Assembly: GCA_946404845.1 (NCBI GenBank)
Contig: CAMJFD010000002.1
Location: forward strand, 1-42,876
DNA length: 42,876 bases
Direction of reading: 5' to 3'
Source: an uncultured Butyrivibrio sp.
GTDB taxonomy: Bacteria; Bacillota; Clostridia; Lachnospirales; Lachnospiraceae
The position numbers and the translations under genes are program-made. Every line of letters begins with the position of its first letter. The stretch's first letter is position 1. This document shows positions 27,653 through 36,632 of this stretch, piece after piece. The notes beneath the pieces were generated by a model. That model was not told the DNA's origin. It saw only the letters and a list, made by a program, of their open reading frames with translations, and searched no databases.

Positions 27653-28175
27653 CCTAGTAAATAAAAAATCACTCCGTGCAGGATGAGCACCTTTCGGAAA
27701 TGAAATAATATTTCATTTTATGATTAAAAAACGGAATAAAAATGATAATAATACTAAAAATGATTATTTTATACAAAAAATTTAAATATTAAATGGAATT
27801 CATTAATATGCCTCAATCCCAGTATGTATGGTATTTTGATACGAAATAGTTCAAAAATTCAAACATAAATAAAATATTAATAAAAAATTAAAAAAGAATA
27901 AAAATCCGCTATTTATGAGGGTTTTGAGGGAAATATGACTACTGGTACAGTTTTCTTACATTATAATGCAAAAAAATTTCATTTTATGATTGGTTTTATG
28001 ATTTATTTTTTGATAAAATCTTTTCTGTGCATGATTTTAGGGAAGTTAAGCACGCATTGTATATGAAAAAGGTTATTAGTCATAGAAAGTTTAGAAGAAT
28101 CATATATTTCTGGCTGAATTACCGTTGGATGGATAATTCAGCTATCTGGAAATATAGGGAATGCGGAGGAATAGG

Positions 28176-28637
28176 ATGAAAAAACTTCTAATGGTGGCTT
28201 CTTCTGGTGGACATATGGAGGAACTGACCAGGTTAAAAAAACTGACTGAGAAGTATGAGTGTTGTTGGGTGACAGAAAGAAATAACTTTCAAAAGTATGG
28301 GAAGGTAAATGAGATTCAGTACTATGTATCTCAGATTAACAGAAGGGAAATACTTTTTCCTATTAAGTTTGTTACTCTTTTCATAAGAGCTTTATTTATT
28401 TTGATCAAGGAGAAACCGGATTGTGTAATATCAACAGGGGCGCTGATATCATATCCATTTTGCCGCCTTGCCAAAATGATGGGGAAGAAAGTTATTTTCA
28501 TCGAATCCTTTGCCAGAGTCCAGGATTTATCACTGACTGGAAAATTACTATATAAGCACGTCAACAGGTTCATAGTCCAGTGGCCTGAAGTAAAAGAAAA
28601 ATATGACGATGCTGTTTTAGGGGGCGGTGTATTTTGA
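28176..28637 (+). CDS. Alg14/PssD-like glycosyltransferase subunit (EPS biosynthesis)
   Basis: 'MKKLLMVASSGGHMEELTRLKKLTEKYECCWVTERN' and 'DCVISTGALISYPFCRLAKMMGKKVIFIESFARV'. Start moved to ATG 28176 behind GGAGGA; ORF-track start is 28161. Confidence 0.9.
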   Translation: MKKLLMVASSGGHMEELTRLKKLTEKYECCWVTERNNFQKYGKVNEIQYYVSQINRREILFPIKFVTLFIRALFILIKEKPDCVISTGALISYPFCRLAKMMGKKVIFIESFARVQDLSLTGKLLYKHVNRFIVQWPEVKEKYDDAVLGGGVF

Positions 28638-29221
28638 TTTTTGTTACGGTGGGAACTCAGAAGTTTCAGATGAATAGACTTTTAAAAAAGATGGATGAAT
28701 ATGCCAAAGATCATCCTGATATAAAAGTCGTAGTGCAGTCCGGCCATTCTGATTATGTTCCAAAATATTGTGAGACATATCAGTTTATGGACAGACCAAA
28801 ATTTGAAGAGTGTATTAATAACTGCTCTGTTCTGGTATCACATGGAGGAGTTGGGACTATCATGGAAGGTATCAGAAGACAGAAGCCGGTAGTTGTTGTT
28901 CCAAGACTTAGGGAATTTGGTGAGCATGTGGATGATCATCAGATGGAGGCAGCTATGGCTTTAAAGCATAACAGATGTATTTTGCTATGCATGAATATTG
29001 ATTTTTTGGATTATATTGTAGATAATGCCATGGATTATAAATACAATATTTTCCAGGAGCCAATTCACAGGGTTGAAGACCTCGTTCTTGAATGTATAGA
29101 GGACGATAGCGATGTTCAGCCTAGAAAAGGCTTTTTTGGTTCTATCAAAAATATACTTGGGATGTTCGAAAAAGATGACTCAGAAATAAAACAGAGTCAG
29201 GATAATAAAGCTATTATCTGA
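28634..29221 (+). CDS. Alg13/PssE-like glycosyltransferase subunit (EPS biosynthesis)
   Basis: 'MIFVTVGTQKFQMNRLLKKMDEYAK' and 'VLVSHGGVGTIMEGIRRQKPVVVVPRLREFGEHVDDHQ'. TTG start overlapping the upstream stop. Confidence 0.9.
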   Translation: MIFVTVGTQKFQMNRLLKKMDEYAKDHPDIKVVVQSGHSDYVPKYCETYQFMDRPKFEECINNCSVLVSHGGVGTIMEGIRRQKPVVVVPRLREFGEHVDDHQMEAAMALKHNRCILLCMNIDFLDYIVDNAMDYKYNIFQEPIHRVEDLVLECIEDDSDVQPRKGFFGSIKNILGMFEKDDSEIKQSQDNKAII

Positions 29222-29249
29222 TTTGATAGGACTATGAGGAGAGAAAAAG

Positions 29250-30689
29250 TTGGGTCAGAGAGTTTATAAGAATAGAAGAAGCAGACTTATGGAGCGTTAT
29301 CCACTGGCTGCTATTGATATTGTAAGTATTCTTTTGGCGTTTATTGTTGCATTTGTACTAAGATTTAAGAACGGCTATGAATCTGACATTAGTGAATTGT
29401 CGCTTTATCAGTACATGTGCGTTATGCTGATGTTTTGTTCAATTATGTATTCAATGTTTGTTGAGTGGAATGTTGGTTTTTTTGCTAGAAAATGGAAAGA
29501 GGAACTTATTGAAGTTGTGAAGTATTCATTTGCACTTCTTGTTCTGGGTAGTGTATTTTTGTTTTTAACACATAATGCATATATGTTTTCAAGATCTGTA
29601 ATGCTATACTTTGCTATGTTCAACGTAGTTATTAACTACGGGCTCAGACTCCTATATAAGAGTTGGGAGCTTGAATCCATAGCGAGAAATCCAGATAAGA
29701 GTGACAGAGTCATGGTCATCACGAGTTCTAAATATGCAGATACTCTGATGAATAAAGTCATGCAGAATAAGTCATGGCATTTTAAGATTTGCTCAGTTGC
29801 TATACTTGATAAAAATGAAGTTGGTAAGAAATATCAGGATGTAACTGTTATTGCAAACAAAGACAATTTGTATGATATTGTTCGCCAACAGGCTTTAGAC
29901 GTTGTATTTATATATCTTCCGGAAATGGATCACGTCAGTGCCGGCGAAATGATAAATGAATTCGAGCTGATGGGCATTACATGCAGTTATTGTACTGAAA
30001 TACCAGGCCTTGACAAGAAAAATGAAGTATCCAGCAGCTTTGCGGGATATAGCGTTATATCTTTTTCAAAGCAGTACAGAGATTACAGACTGGTTGCTAT
30101 TAAAAGGGCAATGGATATTGTAGGAGGTCTTGTAGGTCTTATTATTACAGGTATTATTATTCCTTTTGTTGCAATTGCAATCAAGCTTGAATCACCTGGG
30201 CCTGTATTTTTTGCCCAGACAAGAATAGGCAAAAATGGTAGACGTTTTAAGATATACAAATTCAGATCTATGTATATAGATGCTGAGGATAGGAAAAAGG
30301 AACTGGCAGACCAGAATGAAGTTGAAGGCCTTATGTTCAAAATGGAAAATGATCCAAGAGTAACCAAGGTTGGAAAATTTATCAGAAAGTTCAGTATAGA
30401 TGAACTTCCACAGTTCTATAATATCCTTATTGGTGATATGTCACTTGTTGGTACAAGACCACCTACATGTGATGAATTCAGCCAGTACAATAATTATTAC
30501 AGAAGACGCCTTGCAATTACTCCTGGTCTTACTGGAATGTGGCAGGTAAGTGGTAGGAGTGATATTGATAATTTTGACGAAGTTGTAAGACTGGATCTTG
30601 ATTATATTGATAACTGGTCGATTGGACTTGATATCAAGATATTATTTGAGACAGTTGGAGCCGTTATAAATGGAAGAGGCTCTAAATAA
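29250..30689 (+). CDS. Polyprenyl-phosphate sugar-1-phosphate transferase (EPS priming glycosyltransferase)
   Basis: Multi-TM N-terminus plus 'KRAMDIVGGLVGLIITGIIIPFVAIAIKLESPGPVFFAQTRIGKNGRRFKIYKFRSM' and 'FSIDELPQFYNILIGDMSLVGTRPPT...RRRLAITPGLTGMWQVSGRS'. Confidence 0.95.
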   Translation: MGQRVYKNRRSRLMERYPLAAIDIVSILLAFIVAFVLRFKNGYESDISELSLYQYMCVMLMFCSIMYSMFVEWNVGFFARKWKEELIEVVKYSFALLVLGSVFLFLTHNAYMFSRSVMLYFAMFNVVINYGLRLLYKSWELESIARNPDKSDRVMVITSSKYADTLMNKVMQNKSWHFKICSVAILDKNEVGKKYQDVTVIANKDNLYDIVRQQALDVVFIYLPEMDHVSAGEMINEFELMGITCSYCTEIPGLDKKNEVSSSFAGYSVISFSKQYRDYRLVAIKRAMDIVGGLVGLIITGIIIPFVAIAIKLESPGPVFFAQTRIGKNGRRFKIYKFRSMYIDAEDRKKELADQNEVEGLMFKMENDPRVTKVGKFIRKFSIDELPQFYNILIGDMSLVGTRPPTCDEFSQYNNYYRRRLAITPGLTGMWQVSGRSDIDNFDEVVRLDLDYIDNWSIGLDIKILFETVGAVINGRGSK

Positions 30690-30712
30690 CATTAAAATAT
30701 ATGATTTAATCT

Positions 30713-30753
30713 GAGACTATAAACTATTTATAGTCTCTTTTTCTTTTTATTTA
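30713..30753 (+). terminator. Intrinsic terminator after the priming transferase
   Basis: GAGACTATAAA ctat TTTATAGTCTC followed by TTTTTCTTTTT. Confidence 0.87.
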
Positions 30754-30852
30754 AGAAATATAGTATTATAACTGTGTTATAATTATTTTGATAGTTTATA
30801 CTCGGTATATCGGCGATAATTCTATCCATAGGTTATGTAGAAGAGGTTAAAA

Positions 30853-32205
30853 ATGCTTTTTATTAAGACTGATAAATTAAAGCCAGGAATGAGAATTGCA
30901 AGGCCTATATATAACAAACAGGGAGTCCTTTTGTATGATCGTGCTGCTGTAATAAGAGATATGCAGAGCATAGAGAATATAAAAGGTTTTGGCCTTATTG
31001 GCCTTTTTATACTAGAACCTGCAGAACCTGTGCCTCCTATGACGGAGCAGGATATAGAATTTGAGCGATTTCAGACTATGATGACATTCCAGATAAGGGA
31101 TGAGCTTAATGTAATATCTCGTGTTCACAGAACTTCTAATTTTTCAAATATAACTGCAAATATTATCAAGAGTTATGGCTCTATGGATACCAAGCTTACA
31201 TTTACGCAGAGCCTCAGGAGTAAAGAAGACTTCTTGTTCAAGCACAGTCTCAATGTGGCGATTCTGTGCGCAGTTATAGCTCACAGGCTCAAATTAACAG
31301 CTACTGAGCAGAATGAAGTTGTTATGGCAGCTATTGTGCATGATATTGGAAGACTGGATGTACCGCCAGAGATAATAGCTAAGCGTAATCATAATCAGGA
31401 AGAAAGAGATATGATAGCCCACAAAGAAGTGGAAGGCTATAAAATTATAGATGATGCCCTTGTTGCATATCCAAATGTCAGAAAGATCTGTTCACAGTCT
31501 CAGGTAGTTCTGAAACAGTATAAAGATAATGGTTTTGGAGATTCCAATAAGATGTCTATGGCAGCCAAAATACTGACTGTAGCAGGAAATTTTGATTTGG
31601 AGACGGCTGTTCAGCTGGATGTTCCGCCTAATTCAGAAGTTACTGTTATTAAGAGAATGCTGCAAAGGGATGATGTGTTTGATAAAAAGGTAATAGAGGC
31701 ACTTATTTCATCTCTTAATATACTGGTTCCGGGTGTAAGCGTTGAACTTAATAATGGTGAAAAAGCTCTTGTAATAAATGAAAATCTGACAGATTTCCTA
31801 CATCCTATGGTGTTGCTGTTTAAGAATAACAAGCTTGTTGATCTGACTGATAAAAAGAATAATGGAAGTCTTGAAATTGTAGACATCATGAAGACTATGG
31901 ATAATAGATGTGTAATTCGTGATGTCAGCGGTTTTGGCGGAAATCAGCCAAATAACATTAAAGAAATCAAGACAGCTGATACGATGGCGGATGGTGCAGG
32001 TGCAATATTAACAAGTAATGAAGTGGTATTAAAACCAGCTGTTCAAGATGATCAGACTGAAGAAATAAGCGAATCCATTGATGAAATATCACTTGATGAG
32101 ATATCACTGGATGGTTTTGATATTGGAGATGATACATCTGAAGATACGGAATCAGATGATAACGGAAATGATGAGATTTCTCTTGACGATCTCGGACTTA
32201 TGTAG
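30853..32205 (+). CDS. HD-domain (degenerate HD-GYP-like) protein with acidic C-terminal tail
   Basis: 'HSLNVAILCAVIAHRLKLTATEQNEVVMAAIVHDIGRLDVPPEIIAKRN...HKEVEGYKII' but the HHE...GYP segment is replaced by 'CSQSQVVLKQYKDNGFGD'. C-terminal 'DEISLDEISLDGFDIGDD...NDEISLDDLGLM'. Confidence 0.8.
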   Translation: MLFIKTDKLKPGMRIARPIYNKQGVLLYDRAAVIRDMQSIENIKGFGLIGLFILEPAEPVPPMTEQDIEFERFQTMMTFQIRDELNVISRVHRTSNFSNITANIIKSYGSMDTKLTFTQSLRSKEDFLFKHSLNVAILCAVIAHRLKLTATEQNEVVMAAIVHDIGRLDVPPEIIAKRNHNQEERDMIAHKEVEGYKIIDDALVAYPNVRKICSQSQVVLKQYKDNGFGDSNKMSMAAKILTVAGNFDLETAVQLDVPPNSEVTVIKRMLQRDDVFDKKVIEALISSLNILVPGVSVELNNGEKALVINENLTDFLHPMVLLFKNNKLVDLTDKKNNGSLEIVDIMKTMDNRCVIRDVSGFGGNQPNNIKEIKTADTMADGAGAILTSNEVVLKPAVQDDQTEEISESIDEISLDEISLDGFDIGDDTSEDTESDDNGNDEISLDDLGLM

Positions 32206-32270
32206 AGTAGAGAGTCATTATACATTATAGTTACTGTTACATATATATTATAATACAGGGTGGATAGTCT

Positions 32271-33335
32271 ATGTCTAAGATAGAAGAAATACTTATGGAA
32301 GCCAAAAAAGTAGGGGCTTCAGATGTTCATATTACTGTTGGTATACCTCCAAAGATGAGAATAAATGGCAAACTTATTGCCATGGAGCAGTATGGCAAAA
32401 TGTTGCCACCTGATACCCAGGCAATTGCTGACGAAGTAATGAATGATAAGCAGAAAAAGATGCTGGAAGAAAATGGGCAGCATGATATGTCTTTTTCTAT
32501 ATATGGAATAGGACGTTTCAGACTAAATGTATTTAAGCAAAGAGGTTCTATAGCTCTTGCAATCAGAATAGTAGCTACTGAACTACCAGATCCGGCACTA
32601 CTTGGTATACCTGAATCTGTTATGAATCTGTATCAGAAGCAGAGAGGACTCGTTCTTGTGACTGGACCGACAGGTAGTGGTAAGTCAACAACACTTGCGG
32701 CGATACTGGATCTCATTAATAAAAACAGGGAAGCACATGTTATAACACTGGAAGATCCAATTGAATTTCTGTATCAGCATGGAAAATCAATAGTAAACCA
32801 AAGAGAAATAGGACTTGATAGTAATAGCTATGCAAATGCTCTTAGAGCAGCTCTTAGAGAAGATCCTGATGTTATCCTCGTAGGAGAGATGAGAGATCTT
32901 GAAACAATTAGTACAGCCATAACTGCTGCAGAAACAGGACATCTCGTATTATCAACTCTTCATACAATTGGTTCAGCCAATACAGTAGACAGAATTATTG
33001 ATGTTTTTCCGCCGCATCAGCAGCAACAGATAAGAGTACAGCTGGCAGGCGTTCTCGAATGCGTTATATCTCAGCAGCTCATACAGACTCAGGATATGAA
33101 TTCGAGAGTTGCTGCATTTGAAGTAATGCATGTAAACAGTGCGGTTCGTAATATGATAAGAGAAGGTAAGACGCATCAGCTGATAACTATTATGCAGACT
33201 AACCGTAAGATGGGTATGATGGCTATGGATGAGGCTATTCTTGAATTATATAAAGCCAATAAGATTTCAAGAGAAAGTGCCATCAGACATTCTCAGGATC
33301 CGGATACTATGCAGCTCAAGATGATGAGAGGTTAA
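32271..33335 (+). CDS. pilT: Type IV pilus retraction ATPase PilT
   Basis: 'VGASDVHITVGIPPKMRINGKLI', 'GLVLVTGPTGSGKSTTLAAILDLIN', 'AALREDPDVILVGEMRDLETISTAITAAETGHLVLSTLHT'. Confidence 0.95.
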   Translation: MSKIEEILMEAKKVGASDVHITVGIPPKMRINGKLIAMEQYGKMLPPDTQAIADEVMNDKQKKMLEENGQHDMSFSIYGIGRFRLNVFKQRGSIALAIRIVATELPDPALLGIPESVMNLYQKQRGLVLVTGPTGSGKSTTLAAILDLINKNREAHVITLEDPIEFLYQHGKSIVNQREIGLDSNSYANALRAALREDPDVILVGEMRDLETISTAITAAETGHLVLSTLHTIGSANTVDRIIDVFPPHQQQQIRVQLAGVLECVISQQLIQTQDMNSRVAAFEVMHVNSAVRNMIREGKTHQLITIMQTNRKMGMMAMDEAILELYKANKISRESAIRHSQDPDTMQLKMMRG

Positions 33336-33494
33336 TATTTATCAGGAAGGATTTTAGATTTAATTCCTTCCTGATTTTTTGCTTGAAAAAATATATTTGA
33401 TAATGTATTATTGTCGTTGTGTCATTCTGACACAGATTCTATGGGAAATCCCCATAAATCCCCAATTTTATTATTTATTGTAGAAGGAGTAGTA

Positions 33495-35060
33495 ATGTTC
33501 AGTACCGTAATTTCAGGTGCAGTGCATGGAATCACGCCTTACATCATGCATGTTGAGGTAGATGCTTCGGATGGACTTCCGTCATTTAACATGGTCGGAT
33601 ATCTGTCAAGTGAAGTAAGAGAAGCTTCTGACAGAGTCAAGGTTGCTCTTAAGAATTCAGGTTTTAAGATTCCTGCAATGCATGTAACAGTCAATTTATC
33701 CCCGGCAGGGATTAGAAAGGAGGGAGTAGCTCTTGATCTGCCAATAGCAATAGGAATGCTGGCATCACTTTCGGAAATAGATAGTGATTTTCTAAAAGAT
33801 ACGTTATTTCTGGGAGAGCTAGGGCTTGACGGCGAAGTTAAGCCAGTAAGAGGCGTTTTGCCAATAGCCAGATGTGCCAAGGAAAATGGTATCAAAACGC
33901 TGATAATACCATATGATAATGCCAGGGAGGGCGCTGTCGTACAAGGAATAAAGGTGATAGGAGTAAAATCTCTTCCAGAAGTTGTAGCATATATTAGTTG
34001 TGAGAAAGATAAGAGAAATAATCTGATAGAACCAACTGTTGTAGATATAGCCAAGGTATTTGAGACAGATAGTTATAGTAATATGGATGTGGATTTTGCA
34101 GATATAAATGGACAGTCTGCTGTCAAAAGAGCTGTAGAAGTAGCGGCGGCAGGATTTCATCATTTGCTTATGATTGGACCTCCAGGATCTGGTAAAAGTA
34201 TGGTGGCAAAGCGTATACCAACTATTTTGCCTACATTATCTGAAGAAGAGGCGCTTGAAGTATCAACAATATACAGTGTTTCAGGAATGCTTGATACAAA
34301 TGCACCGCTTATAACCAGAAGGCCATTTATGAATCCGCATCATTCTATTACAGAAACTGCACTTACAGGAGGCGGAATGGTCCCAAAACCTGGAGTTATC
34401 AGTAGGGCTCACAGAGGTGTCCTGTTTCTGGATGAGCTTGCTGAATTTAGGGCTTCAACGCTTGATATATTAAGGCAGCCTATAGAAGATAAGAAAATAA
34501 ATATAGCAAGAGCGAATGGTACATTTACTTATCCATCGGATTTTCAGCTGGTATGCGCTACTAATCCGTGTAAATGCGGTTATTATCCGGATATGAATAA
34601 ATGCAGATGTACTGAAAAGGAAATTAAAAGATATCTTAGTCATATTTCAGGTCCTATTCTGGACAGAATTGATATTTGTGTAGAAGCATCAAAGGTTGAT
34701 GTTTCTGATCTAAATAACAATAATTCCCTTAATGAAAGTAGCAAGACTATAAGAGATAGAGTACTAAAAGCAAGGAAGATACAGGAAGAAAGATTTAAAG
34801 GGACAAAGCTTAAATTTAATTCTGATATGTCTCCAAATGACATAAAAAGATATTGCAGCCTTGGAATGAGAGAAAAGGCTTATATAGAGAGAATGTTCTA
34901 TACGATGGATTTAAGTGCAAGGGCATATCACAGAACTATACGTGTAGCCAGAACTATTGCTGATCTGGACGGCTCAGAGAGAATTAAAGAGATACACTTA
35001 ACGGAAGCTGTCTGCTATAGAATGACGGATTCCAAGTATTGGAGTAAATCCAAAACATAA
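33495..35060 (+). CDS. YifB/ComM family Mg-chelatase-like AAA ATPase
   Basis: 'MFSTVISGAVHGITPYIMHVEVDASDGLPSFNMVGYLSSEVREASDRVKVALKNSGF', 'MIGPPGSGKSMVAKRIPTILP', 'NPHHSITETALTGGG'. Start moved to ATG 33495; ORF-track start is 33411. Confidence 0.95.
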   Translation: MFSTVISGAVHGITPYIMHVEVDASDGLPSFNMVGYLSSEVREASDRVKVALKNSGFKIPAMHVTVNLSPAGIRKEGVALDLPIAIGMLASLSEIDSDFLKDTLFLGELGLDGEVKPVRGVLPIARCAKENGIKTLIIPYDNAREGAVVQGIKVIGVKSLPEVVAYISCEKDKRNNLIEPTVVDIAKVFETDSYSNMDVDFADINGQSAVKRAVEVAAAGFHHLLMIGPPGSGKSMVAKRIPTILPTLSEEEALEVSTIYSVSGMLDTNAPLITRRPFMNPHHSITETALTGGGMVPKPGVISRAHRGVLFLDELAEFRASTLDILRQPIEDKKINIARANGTFTYPSDFQLVCATNPCKCGYYPDMNKCRCTEKEIKRYLSHISGPILDRIDICVEASKVDVSDLNNNNSLNESSKTIRDRVLKARKIQEERFKGTKLKFNSDMSPNDIKRYCSLGMREKAYIERMFYTMDLSARAYHRTIRVARTIADLDGSERIKEIHLTEAVCYRMTDSKYWSKSKT

Positions 35061-35090
35061 AACATAAGTAAATGCAGGAGGATATAGAAG

Positions 35091-36221
35091 ATGAGTTGTA
35101 CAGAAGAAGATTTAATTTATTCCAACTGGCTTATGCATACTGATGGTATCGGAAAAAGTACTATTTTCCAATTGCTGGAACAGTATGGGAGCCCAAAAGG
35201 AATATATGAAATACCTGATAAAGACGTGGATTTGGTATTTAAACCAAAGCAGGCAGAGTGGTTTAAACTGGCCAAAAAAGAAATAGATCCTGATATTTGT
35301 TACCGGAAATTAGAACAAAAAGGCATTAATATTTTTCCGGAAATGCATGATTTATTTCCGGAAAAATTAAGGATGATTCCGAATAGACCATTTGCGATAT
35401 ATGTGTTAGGAAAACTGCCAGATCCTGATATTCCGGCTGTATCTATTATAGGAGCCAGGATGTGTTCGGAATATGGTAGATTCATTGCAAGAGAATTTGG
35501 ATCAAGGCTGGCTGCAAGTGGAATACAGATTATAAGTGGAATGGCAAGCGGAGTAGATGGTATAAGTCAAAGAGGAGCTATTGCAGCTGGCGGAAAGTCA
35601 TATGGAGTAGTTGGATGCGGAGCGGATATATGTTATCCGGCTGAAAACAGGGACTTGTATGAAGACCTTATAACTAATGGTGGAATCATATCTGAATATA
35701 AGCCTGGAACTGAGCCTGAAGCAAGACTTTTTCCACTCAGAAACAGAATTATAAGCGGGCTTTCAGATGCAGTAATAGTGGTTGAAGCCAAAAAGAAAAG
35801 TGGTACTGCAATAACAGTTAATATGGCACTTGAACAGGGCAAGGATGTATTTGCGGTTCCTGGAAGAACCACAGACAGATTGAGTGATGGCTGCAATAAC
35901 ATGATAAAAGAAGGGGCATTTATAGCCACATGTGCAGAGGATATTATTGAATTTTTTGGTCTTGGTAGTCTAAATGGAACAAGTAGTAGTAATAGCAGTA
36001 ACAGCCCAAAAGCAGCTAAGCCTTCGCTTAAACTAAATGCTACTGAAACTCTTATTATTCAGATCATTGATATGAATAAAATGTCAATTTCAGAGATTCA
36101 TCAAAGGATGGAAGAGAGTGGTAAGGCTATGGCTGTTCCAGAAGTTATGCAGATAATTATAGATTTATGCGCAAAAGGTGTTCTTATTCAGGAAGGCGGA
36201 TTTTTCAGAAAAAGATTCTAA
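35091..36221 (+). CDS. dprA: DNA-processing protein DprA
   Basis: 'VSIIGARMCSEYGRFIAREFGSRLAASGIQIISGMASGVDGISQRGAIAAGGKSYGVVGCGADICYPAENRDLYEDLI' and 'FPLRNRIISGLSDAVIVVEAKKKSGTAITVNMALEQGKDVFAVPGR'. Confidence 0.95.
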   Translation: MSCTEEDLIYSNWLMHTDGIGKSTIFQLLEQYGSPKGIYEIPDKDVDLVFKPKQAEWFKLAKKEIDPDICYRKLEQKGINIFPEMHDLFPEKLRMIPNRPFAIYVLGKLPDPDIPAVSIIGARMCSEYGRFIAREFGSRLAASGIQIISGMASGVDGISQRGAIAAGGKSYGVVGCGADICYPAENRDLYEDLITNGGIISEYKPGTEPEARLFPLRNRIISGLSDAVIVVEAKKKSGTAITVNMALEQGKDVFAVPGRTTDRLSDGCNNMIKEGAFIATCAEDIIEFFGLGSLNGTSSSNSSNSPKAAKPSLKLNATETLIIQIIDMNKMSISEIHQRMEESGKAMAVPEVMQIIIDLCAKGVLIQEGGFFRKRF

Positions 36222-36324
36222 GGCATATGATTAGTGATGTTCGCTTTATCAAATATGTTTATATGTTGCACGAATTTGCGTGCAATTATTAAAAACTGCT
36301 TAAGGCAGCATATTTGTTGCTCTA

Positions 36325-36423
36325 TTTCCGGAAACAGAGAAAACGATTTCTTATTCGTTTATTATGGGTTTCAACCGATTGCGCAAAACGTTTCCGGAAG
36401 TATTTCCGAAAACGTTTTCCAAT
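36325..36423. promoter_or_regulatory. Cluster of palindromic operator-like sites upstream of the sugar ABC transporter
   Basis: TTTCCGGAAA (36325-36334), CAACCGATTGCGCAAAACGTTTCCGGAAG (from 36372), TTTCCGAAAACGTTTTCC; AAACGTTT cores typical of LacI-family operators. Confidence 0.55.
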
Positions 36424-36533
36424 AACGCATAAAATGGGGGTGGTTGTGAAAAATGTATAAAAAAACTATTTATTAATCGTAAAATGTGACAAATTGACAT
36501 ATCGAAAAAATAGCAATAAACTAAATACATGAA

Positions 36534-36560
36534 CAACCGATTGCGCAAAGTTGCGCAACC
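36534..36560. promoter_or_regulatory. Second operator-like site with tandem palindrome TTGCGCAA-AG-TTGCGCAA
   Basis: 16-nt CAACCGATTGCGCAAA is an exact direct repeat of 36372-36387; followed by another TTGCGCAA palindrome. Confidence 0.6.
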
Positions 36561-36632
36561 AAAATCATTTTTGCCAGGTATTGAACAATGTTTTGTTTGG
36601 TGCAAGGGGCGAATCAAATGGAGGGTAAATAA

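Noticed and set aside
27653-28160. Replication origin or insertion-sequence remnant in the AT-rich intergenic region
   Set aside because: No DnaA-box cluster, no terminal inverted repeats and no transposase fragment were recognisable; kept only as a regulatory-region finding.
33539-34054. 171-aa minus-strand ORF antisense to the ComM/YifB gene
   Set aside because: Low-complexity Ser/Leu/Ile-rich translation lying entirely within a well-supported conserved CDS; shadow ORF.
36234-36425. 63-aa ORF downstream of dprA
   Set aside because: Covers the inverted-repeat and operator-like region; composition is unlike a protein and no recognisable domain is present.
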